Of a DNA stretch of 64,000 nt, positions 55,794 through 64,000 are shown in pieces (within the stretch, counting starts at the first letter, position 1; every line of letters begins with the position of its first letter). Under the pieces are notes generated by a model. It did no database searches. It saw nothing but the letters and a program-made list of their open reading frames with translations, and was not told where the DNA came from. The stretch covers positions 21,378,068 through 21,442,067 of the forward strand of contig OZ005617.1 in assembly GCA_963930655.1 (NCBI GenBank), in the 5' to 3' direction. The DNA comes from Myrica gale (taxonomy: Eukaryota > Streptophyta > Magnoliopsida > Fagales > Myricaceae). The position numbers and the translations under genes were made by a program.

Positions 55794-56974
55794 CAGGGGC
55801 GGAAGGCCGATACCCATCGCACCCCCAAAAAAAATTTTACACTTAGATTTTTTTGTTTTTTTATAAATTAGCTAGGTCCGATACTCATTAGTTCAGGTCT
55901 GATACCCATTAAGTTCAAGCCAAATAGAGTTAATGGGTATCAGATTTAAAACATTTTTTTCTATACATTGATTTTGCTTCTAGTGCTACATAATAATTGA
56001 GGCAAATATACAGTTATTATAATTTTTTATTTTGCATCGATTACAATTTCTTCAACCGAGGGGTAACTTCCTGCCATCTTGTTAAATTTATGTTAGTAAA
56101 AAATTATTTACTCTTTGCTCCTAATTTTTCACAATCAAGATCACTTCATTTTTTTCTCCATATGTTGATTTGTTTCTTCATTTTTATTAGAGACCTTGAA
56201 AAATGTTGTGTTTGTATAGAATTCTTGTATAGGCCAAACCAAAGTTCTGATCACTTTTGGGATATATTTATCTAAGGAACTCTTTTACTAAATCTTGTTT
56301 ATCCTGTAAATTTTATTTTTATTATTTAGAGCATGATTTGCCATCAATTGTTGCTTTGTGTGTGTAAGTTGCTTTGAAGAATGTGAATATCTTTCAATTT
56401 CAAATCCATAGAACCTAGAGAAAGTAAATTACAAATGCATCCCAAGTAACCTTTTGTCAAAAGAAAAAAGAGGAAAAAAAAGACAGATCTCAATTGTGGT
56501 AGTAACAAAAAAATGTAAAAAATACAACCTCTAATGGCATCAAGACCTCAACCATCAAAATCATCTGTAATTTGTTCTAAAGTTTTAGAATTAAGTAGAG
56601 AATTAACTTAAATTAGATCATCAAAAGTGGTTTGCGTAATAGGATGGGAGATAACTGAATGAATGGTTGCATGTTAGTGTACATCGAGAAAGAAGTTTTT
56701 AAAACTATTGAGAACGAAGTCATTTTGCAACATTTTCAGAAGATGCAAACTCGTAGGATCCAATTGTCACCTCTCAATCGCAGTATATATTACGGTATAT
56801 GTATTCCAATATTTTTATTGCTTTTAGTCTTTAATTTTCGACATTATAACTCTAAGACAATGACGTAGAAAAAAAAACTCTAAGACAATGTTTTGCATTA
56901 CGAAGAAATTTTTTTTTTGTCATTTTGCCTTTAAAGTTCGACACCTATAGATTTTAATCCTGGTTCCACCACTG
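55794..56974 (+). mobile_element. Degraded hAT transposon, 1181 bp
   Basis: The left end CAGGGGCGGAAGGCC and right end GGTTCCACCACTG form an imperfect inverted repeat of the CAGTGGCGGAACC type. The flanks ATCACACG (55786-55793) and ATCACACA (56975-56982) are an 8-bp duplication with one change. It contains a remnant of transposase C-terminus at 56641-56766. Its ends resemble those of the element inside the invertase exon. Confidence 0.75.
56641..56766 (+). pseudogene. hAT transposase C-terminal (dimerisation region) remnant
   Basis: The frame reads RMGDN, stop (TGA 56656-56658), then GCMLVYIEKEVFKTIENEV and FQKMQTRRIQL. This is the final block of plant hAT transposases of the zinc-finger MYM type, in which the pattern RMGD.W..D.LV.YIEK..F..I.NE......F..M..RR.QL recurs. 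The stop replaces the conserved tryptophan. No upstream transposase is left. Confidence 0.7.
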
Positions 56975-57844
56975 ATCACACATTTACATTCTTCGTTCAA
57001 TGTTAATTAACAATCATGTTTGTTTGTTTAATTTTTCCAGCTTTTCCATTCATCCAAATACCTTTTGGCTTTTGCTCCAAACAGATCCAATATTACCTAG
57101 ATAGTATTTGGTTTAGTTGTCAGTGTAAACAATATTGTCTATTCACATGTGGTGTTTCAGATTTCATTCCCTTATGCCAAATTGGTGTTCGCTGTCGCCA
57201 GGGCTTTTGTTTCTGGGTTTTATCAATATTATATTCTCTTACGTCTGCCCTAATTGGAACTTTTTTAAATAGAAATAATCCTGTATATATGGAAGGTCCT
57301 CTAGGGACTCCTAATTTGAGTCTAATTAGCATATTAGAATTTTCTTTTCAGACCCATAAAACTTGACTTCGGATTTATACGTACGTGGATCAAAATATAT
57401 TTCCTGATGTTGTTGAAATTATTGTTGATCATGAATGTCGTAGCTCTGCTTTAATGGAGGCGAGATAGGTAAAAATAGGCACCTAACTTTGATATATAGT
57501 TAACATGCATGTGATGTGACGAAGAATACAATAGATTAAATACAAGGGTAGAATGGTTAGGAAAAGAGTAGGAATAGAGCTAGCCTGGGCAATTATGACA
57601 CGCACTGAGTCCAATGTCCATGGCCAATAAAGCAGATTCTCCCAAATTAATGCCACCATAAATGATGTTCCACCAACCACCTTAAAAACGTGCAATGCTC
57701 TTGAATACTACTTGCCTAACATGATTTCTGCAACATCCTCGTCTATATTATACGTGGCACTGATAGTTGTCTGACTCACACAATTGCTGTTTTCTCGCAA
57801 ATCCCTCTCTCGCTCGCTCCCAGCCAAGCAGGAAACCCAACCGG

Positions 57845-57852
57845 TATAAAAA
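57845..57852 (+). promoter_or_regulatory. TATA box of the vacuolar invertase gene
   Basis: TATAAAAA sits in GGTATAAAAAGCAAAAG, 205 bp before the start codon. The downstream leader is CT-rich (CTCCTCCTCGTTTCCTCCTC). A leader of about 175 nt is plausible. No other core element was identified with confidence. Confidence 0.5.
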
Positions 57853-58056
57853 GCAAAAGAGCTCGTCCACAGAACCTTGCCTTGGAACGATTGGAGTGGC
57901 ATATCTGAATCAGACACCACACCTTGTAATCTCTGACACCCTCCTCCTCGTTTCCTCCTCTGACAAGAGAGGAGGAACGAGGGATAAGAAGAGCTAAGAG
58001 GGGCTCTAGTCTCTCTCTGGTTCATTAGTCTCTGCTGTTCCAAGACACCAGGTAAC

Positions 58057-61000
58057 ATGGTGAAGTCCAACCCGTTCCGCTCCTTCTTAAAGCTTGACGA
58101 CACCACCATCCTCCCATGCTCGTACACTCCCCTCTCCGATGGACCCCACCCACCGGAATTAACTCCGGCGAGGCACAGGCCACTCATGAGGGCGACCCTT
58201 GGGGTCTTAGCTGGGTTATTGATGCTTGTTTTATTTTTGGCCGTTATCGCTGGTGGTAGGGATTCAGATGTCAATGTGAGCGACAATGCATCATTGGCTA
58301 CATTGAGATTTCCCATGTCGACAACGTCAGAGCCGTTGCGGCCGGTCTCACGTGAGGCATCCGCCGGGGTGTCGGAGAAGTCAAACCAGGTGTTTGCCGG
58401 TGTCAATGTCATGTCGTTTCCATGGAACAATACCATGCTTTCATGGCAGAGGACTGCTTACCATTTCCAGCCAGAGAAGAATTGGATGAATGGTATGTTA
58501 ATCTGACATGTATTTGTTACACAGTTGCTTTATTTGTTTTTTCGTTGCTCCTAAAAGAGCTAGACCATTCTCGAATAATCACCTCTCAATATTCTATATA
58601 GACAAAAAAAATTGAACCCTTACAGATATCTGTATCACCAGACTTCGAGAACAAGGTAAAGATTTTAGTAAGCTATGAATTAATTAAGAGTAATTATCTT
58701 GAGGCCATGTAATAGTGAGCGTGCATTGTCATTCTGAATTCCCTCTAGAATAGTGATAGCAGCATTTATCTCATCATAACTGGGGAAAGAGCGCGCACTT
58801 AACTGGTTGAGAGTTTTACAGGATTTTCATGTCGTTGGACATAATGTGATGATAATTAGTATGTGCTGTTTATGTTAAGCAAGTACAGTACACTTTTATT
58901 GTTCATTGTATTCTTGTTTTATGCTGATTTTCGTCCCCTTTTTTTGTGGCTGTGCGCTTTAACTATCACGTTTTTAATGGGGGGATCTTCGTTGGTTCTG
59001 CTTCAGATCCTAATGGTAAGATCTTTTATTATTCTTCCTCGTCTTCTTTGCTTGATTAATATCTGCACATATGGATACATGGACAAAGTAACATCTTATC
59101 AGGATCTAATTCTATATGGTAAAAAGGTCAATGCAAGACAATATCATTCCAGGATTCTATTAGCTCATTCAGATTTCTACTACCATATTGAGATGAAACT
59201 GTTCAGTGGAATAACCAGATGAACGTCGGGGTCATGATTAAGAAAGCCTAGACCAACCAAAAAACATTAACAGCTTTTTCCTTTTCTTAGTCGGAATCTA
59301 GTACAAGATACCTGCCAAGTTATTAGTCCAAAACAGGGGAAGTTACGCTGTTAGATATCTTTTGGTCCAGTCTTGCCAACTCTGTCAAATCTCTAGTATC
59401 TAATCCTACTGTGTTTTGCAAAGAAGAGCAGGAATTCTAGCATTTCGAGTATATGGCGTTGAGATAAGGTCTCACGCGAATCTTCTTTCTTTTTCTTTTT
59501 TTCAAGGGCATAGGCAAGAAAAATAACTATTCCACACCTTTTCCCTGTCTCTGCTGAATCTTTACCCCTTTATGCAACTTTGCCTGCAGCCAGAATTTCC
59601 TAAATCTTAAAACTCACCTGCAAAATACTACAGGCCCCATGTTAGGATGGTATCACTTCTTTTACCAGTACAATCCAAATGGAGCGGTGTGGGGTGACAT
59701 AGTGTGGGGCCATGCCGTGTCCAAGGACCTGATCCATTGGCTTCACCTCCCTTTAGCAATGGTTGCTGATCAATGGTACGATATGAACGGCGTTTGGACT
59801 GGCTCTGCTACACTCCTTCCTGATGGCCAAGTTATCATGCTTTACACTGGATCCACTAATAAGTCAATTCAGGTCCAAAATCTTGCGTATCCTGCCAACC
59901 TATCTGATCCCCTCCTCGTCAACTGGGTCAAGTACTCTGGAAACCCGGTTCTTCGCCCTCCACCAGGTATTGGTTTCAAAGCAGTGGCGGAACCAGGACC
60001 AAAATTCAGGGGGGTCGAATTCTAAAGACGAAATGACAAGAATTTTTTTTCTTTTATAATGCTAAAAATTATCTTATAATTACAATATCAAAAATTAAAG
60101 ACTAAAGACTAAAAACATTAAAAATATTACAATACATGTACCGGCTTCGTTCTCTTGTGACAAACTTATCTATTATCTAAATAAAATAAAGTGAATGTAT
60201 CAATATATTATATTCCAGAGACTAAAAGCCATGTGGAGATGCAAATACATGTGGAGATGTAAAGTGAAGTCTCTTGTTCATAAACACATGTGGAGATGCA
60301 AATAAACAGTGAAAAATAGATGGCAGTCAATTCCACAAAAGCAAAACAGTATAACAGTTGTCAAAATATAGAAACAAGCAATTGCTGAAGTTCTAAAATT
60401 AGTGCTTCTCTTTGCTCCAGGCAATGCCACAGTTGTCTACCTAGAAGTGCAAAATACTCATCCGCCCCATGATTAATCATAATCTCAGGCTTCTTTCTTC
60501 TCCCATCATCTCCAATTTCTTATCCAAATTTCTGGCCTACGTTTCTCACTCCCTCCCAATGACCAGCCTTATTGACTAACCAATGAGAGTCAAGTCAAAA
60601 CTTCCAAACCTTTTCAAGAACTATGCTTCCTCAGGCCAAAAAAATATGGATCCCCTCCCCTCTACAGATTTTCAGGGCATATATTCCTAAACCTTTCTTT
60701 TTTATATCTCATTTTTAAGGGGATATTAAATTTTAAATTTTCCAATCATTTGGATCTACCATTGCATCAAACTTGCCATGTGATATTATTAGTACTACCG
60801 CCAAGCAAACTCATGATAAATGTTCACGATTGATAATTATTATTTTTCTTAGAAGGACAAAAAGAAAACAGTTGGCCATGATTGGCCAGTGGTAAGAATC
60901 TTGAAGAAGAATATTAATTGAGCTGGAAATCGGGAACCTTCAATCAAGAGATGATCAAGAAAAATTCAACTCTCAAGTTAGTTGCTCATTCGGCCAAGGA

Positions 61001-63069
61001 ACCTTTCATGAAAAATTCAACAACATATCCCACTATCCCAGCACTTCCAACAACCCACAACATAACAACCCACAAAATTACGTGGAAAAATGCAAAAAGT
61101 TACAATCGGAGCTTTTAAGTTTTTTTTAATATAATATGCAAAAACAAGGAAAAAAATCGAAAAAATGAGAGTGAGAGGTGCTAGGACTGATGATATTGAG
61201 GTATAATACAATCTGCTGTGTGGACTGATAGAAAATGTTAGACAATGTTATTGCAGTTTTCCTGGGTCAAGGGTATCGTGCCCAAGCTTTATGTGTAAAA
61301 TATATGTATAGTTGGTTTGGGCCTGAGCTTCAGGGGTATCGGGCCCAGGCCAACTTAATTTAAAAAACAAAAAAAACAAAAAAAAGAGTAATGAATTTTT
61401 TTTTAGTGGCGTGAGGGGTAGCGACCGCCCAGGGTCGCTACCCCTTGCTTCCGCCTCTGTTTCAAAGACTTCCGTGACCCAACAACGGCCTGGTACACAT
61501 CAGATGGGAATTGGAACATCGCCATAGGGTCCAGGGTAAACAACACAGGCATTACTTTGATCTACCACACTAAGGACTTCAAGAGCTACAAGCTTTTAGA
61601 TGGGATGCTCCATGCTGTCCCTGGCACTGGCATGTGGGAGTGTGTGGACTTTTATCCTGTGTCTAAGATTGCCACAAAAGGTTTGGACACTTCGGTTAAT
61701 GGGCCTGAGGTGAAGCATGTAGTCAAGAGAAGCCTTGACGAGGACAGGAGGGATTATTATGCACTTGGGACTTATGATGAGAAGAATGCTAGATGGGTTC
61801 CCGACAACCCCGGAATTGATATTGATCTGAGGTACGACTATGGCATATTTTACGCATCCAAGACTTTCTACGACTTGCATAAGGGAAGGAGGGTCTTGTG
61901 GGGATGGGTTCAAGAGTCAGATAGCGAAACTGCAGATGTGAAAAAGGGCTGGGCATCAGTTCAGGTAAGCATCCCTTTCTAGCCTATGTCATAGGTCATC
62001 ATGTCCTTTATTTTTGACTAAATGGAACCCAAATAAAAACCATCAGCATGTATTTAACTAGCGCTCAGGTTCACTCTCCTTGACATGATTTTTTATTTTC
62101 GTAATGATCCTCCACAGAGTATACCAAGGACAGTGGTGCTCGATATAAAGACTGGAACCAATTTGCTTCAATGGCCAGTGGAGGAGGTAGAAAGTTTGAG
62201 ATTGACCAGCAAAGAGTTTAACAAGGTGGAAACCAAGGCAGGATCAGTTGTGCCTCTAGACATTGACACAGCCACACAGTTGGATATTGTCGCCGAGTTT
62301 GAATTGGATAAGGAGGCTTTGGAGAGGACATCCCAAACCAAAGTGGATTTCAGCTGCAGCACCAGTAGAGGAGCGGCTCAACGTGGTGCACTGGGACCCT
62401 TTGGACTGCTTGTTCTTGCAGATGAGAGCCTCTCAGAGCACACTCCTGTGTTTTTCTATATTGCCAAAGGAACTGACGGCAATCTCACAACTTTCTTCTG
62501 TGTTGATCAAACAAGGTATTCTGCAGTCTTCTTTAGTTTTGCCCCTTGATCATGTTCCAATTAAGAAAACTTTGATTGACACCTTTCGTGTGATCAATTA
62601 GGACCTAATTGGCTCTTCGTAAGCCATCTTTGAACGATCAGCAATACTCACTGAGTTACCTAAATCGTTTCCGTATAGGTCTTCTGAGGCAAGTGATGTC
62701 AGTAGACAAATTTATGGGAACTCCGTTCCAGTACTGGAAGGTGAAAAATTATCTTTGAGGCTATTGGTAAGTTCAGCTTTTGTTTTAGTTCTACATGAAT
62801 GGATACTTTCCTGTAATTATCAGGATTCATAAACTTTGTGCACGATTGAATGTATGGTTATCTAGGTGGATCATTCAATAGTTGAAAGCTTCGCTCAAGG
62901 TGGGAGGACATGTATCACATCGCGCGTTTATCCAACAAAGGCAATCTATGGGGCTGCTCGGGTTTTTCTGTTCAACAATGCTACTGAGGCCACTATCACT
63001 TCCTCAGTCCAGATATGGCAGATGAATTCTGCATTCATACGCCCCTTCCACCCGGACAAAGACAATTAA
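58057..63069 (+). CDS. VINV: Vacuolar acid invertase (beta-fructofuranosidase, GH32), exon 3 interrupted by a hAT element
   Basis: Splits sucrose into glucose and fructose in the vacuole. Exons: 58057-58492, the 9-nt mini-exon 59007-59015 (ATCCTAATG), 59634-59981 plus 61468-61964 (one exon split by the transposon), 62118-62515, 62679-62766, 62866-63069. Without the insertion the product is 659 aa. The N-terminus is cytosolic with SYTPLSDGP, then a membrane anchor (residues ~47-66), as in vacuolar isoforms. Catalytic motifs: NDPNG (nucleophile Asp146, assembled across the mini-exon), FRDP (Asp268) and WECVD (Glu322). The Val after Cys marks a vacuolar, not cell-wall, enzyme. As sequenced, translation leaves frame at the insertion in codon 265 and stops soon after, before FRDP. 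All other exons and splice sites are intact, so the insertion looks recent. A functional protein would need excision or splicing of the element. Confidence 0.93.
59982..61459. mobile_element. Non-autonomous hAT-type transposon (1478 bp) in invertase exon 3
   Basis: The termini CAGTGGCGGAACC and GCTTCCGCCTCTG form a 13-bp inverted repeat with two mismatches. The exon sequence TTTCAAAG is duplicated exactly on both sides (59974-59981, 61460-61467), which proves a transposition into coding sequence. No transposase frame is present. Close to the right end, AGGGGTAGCGACC (61414-61426) pairs with 61433-61445 to form a perfect 13-bp stem. Confidence 0.95.
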
Positions 63070-64000
63070 TTCCTTTTATCAAAGATGTGAAGAAGATTTT
63101 GACAAACTAAAAAGTTCTTTCTTTGGCAATTTTGCAAAATGCATCAGAACTTTCAAGTACAACATGAACCTCAACACTCGACCCTGTTACCCATTTTTTC
63201 TTTTGGGAACAATCTAATTCTTGTTGTCACCAGCATAGGCTGCATAGCTCTTTTCTCTTTGATTGGAGAGACAATCACGGTGTTTGAATTCTCCCTGCAA
63301 AACAAGTCTTTGGCTCAAATATTATTGACGTGTACTTTTACATTTATACCAGCTCGAACTTGTCTCTTTACATTGACTTCCTGTCGGAGGGTATAAATAT
63401 AAAATTATTGGTTAAAAATTGAGTTGATGAAAAGTTTAATGGCAGAGTAATGAAAACTTTTTTAACAAAGTAAAAAAAAAAAACTTGTAATTACACCAAT
63501 TACGCAACATGGTCTCCTTTTCCTTTTGCTTCTGTATCGGAGGTTTATTGCGTCCATCCACATGCGGGACAACTGAGGAGGACCTTTTCCTCCGTACTAA
63601 AGGTCCGGCATCAGAGGCTTGGGGACTAGGGTGTGTTTGCATCCTAAAATTTTAACAAAATAAAAAATTACAATATAATCTCTCTCCACATCACGTCATT
63701 ACTTTTCACAATAATAAATATTAAAAATAAACTCTCTTCATTTTTTCACCAAATTCAATACCTTAAAATTTTAACCTCCCCAAAATTTTAACACACAAAT
63801 ACTCAGTATTAGTAGCTTGGCCTTTGTGATGCAGATAAGCACACTAAACAATCGGGGCCGGGGCATTTGACGAAAAAGGATGACCCGATTTTTTTCCTTT
63901 TTCCCCCAACCAAAAAGGCCCGGATCCCCATCTCCAGGACTGAAGTTATGCCAAAGCATTGGAGTTGCTCTGCTGTGCGGCGACACAGAATACATACTCT
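63070..64000. other. Invertase 3' region and right edge
   Basis: Invertase 3' UTR followed by non-coding sequence. About 63640-63785 is an inverted copy of the AT-rich repeat at 33518-33680, with TCCTAAAATTTTAACAAAAT, AATATAATCTCTCTCC and CAATACCTTAAAATTTTAAC. No gene is recognised up to the window edge. Confidence 0.6.
63640..63785 (-). repeat. AT-rich MITE-like repeat, copy 3 of 3
   Basis: Reverse complement of the family seen at 33518-33680 and 34286-34440. It keeps the same landmark order, including AGATTATATTGTAAT and GTGAAAAAATGAAGAGAG on the minus strand. Confidence 0.6.

Noticed and set aside
60918-61118. 66-codon open frame inside the hAT insertion
   Set aside because: No transposase or other motif; AT-rich chance frame.
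1-64000. CRISPR arrays, rRNA, organelle-DNA insertions, known conserved miRNA precursors
   Set aside because: Looked for and not seen; subterminal CACTA repeats are inverted and irregular, not a CRISPR array.

Overview
This is nuclear DNA from a flowering plant, most likely a woody eudicot (Fagales is only a guess). It has multi-exon genes with GT-AG introns, long AT-rich intergenic stretches and many plant transposons. There are no bacterial-type operons, CRISPR arrays or rRNA genes.

Host genes from left to right: KASIII, plastid beta-ketoacyl-ACP synthase III (9901-16793, +, 8 exons); a GT47 exostosin-family glycosyltransferase of the MUR3/XLT2 type (17379-18725, -, single exon); INP1, a DOG1-domain pollen-aperture protein (20042-20872, +, single exon); trehalose-6-phosphate phosphatase (37099-39362, +, 11 exons); a plastid transaldolase that looks like a pseudogene (41452-51229, +, 13 exons); and a vacuolar acid invertase (58057-63069, +, 6 exons including the 9-nt mini-exon) whose third exon is split by a hAT-type transposon. 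From memory, the relatives of these genes cluster in Arabidopsis at At4g22580-22600 (GT47, TPP, INP1), At1g12230-12240 (transaldolase, vacuolar invertase) and At1g62640-62660 (KASIII, vacuolar invertase). The window may therefore keep an ancestral eudicot gene block.

Mobile DNA: 1-5360 is one end and most of the body of a CACTA element that carries a captured kinesin exon. hAT elements or MITEs with 8-bp target duplications lie at 8554-8815, 27413-27841, 41044-41404, 55794-56974 and 59982-61459, and a decayed one is probable at 5475-6515. A foldback element (41963-42693) and a Ty1/copia LTR retrotransposon (44372-48454) sit in transaldolase introns. A Pack-MULE (52613-54143, 9-bp target duplication) carries a broken PPR gene fragment.

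Most notable points: the copia LTRs hold perfect three-unit heat-shock elements upstream of a TATA box, an arrangement like that of heat-activated ONSEN-type elements. The invertase insertion is flanked by sites that could let the whole transposon be spliced out in frame. The transaldolase has both a nonsense codon and a frameshift in the exon carrying its catalytic lysine. Two different DNA-transposon classes have each captured a host gene fragment. I did not see a clearly new multi-gene system.
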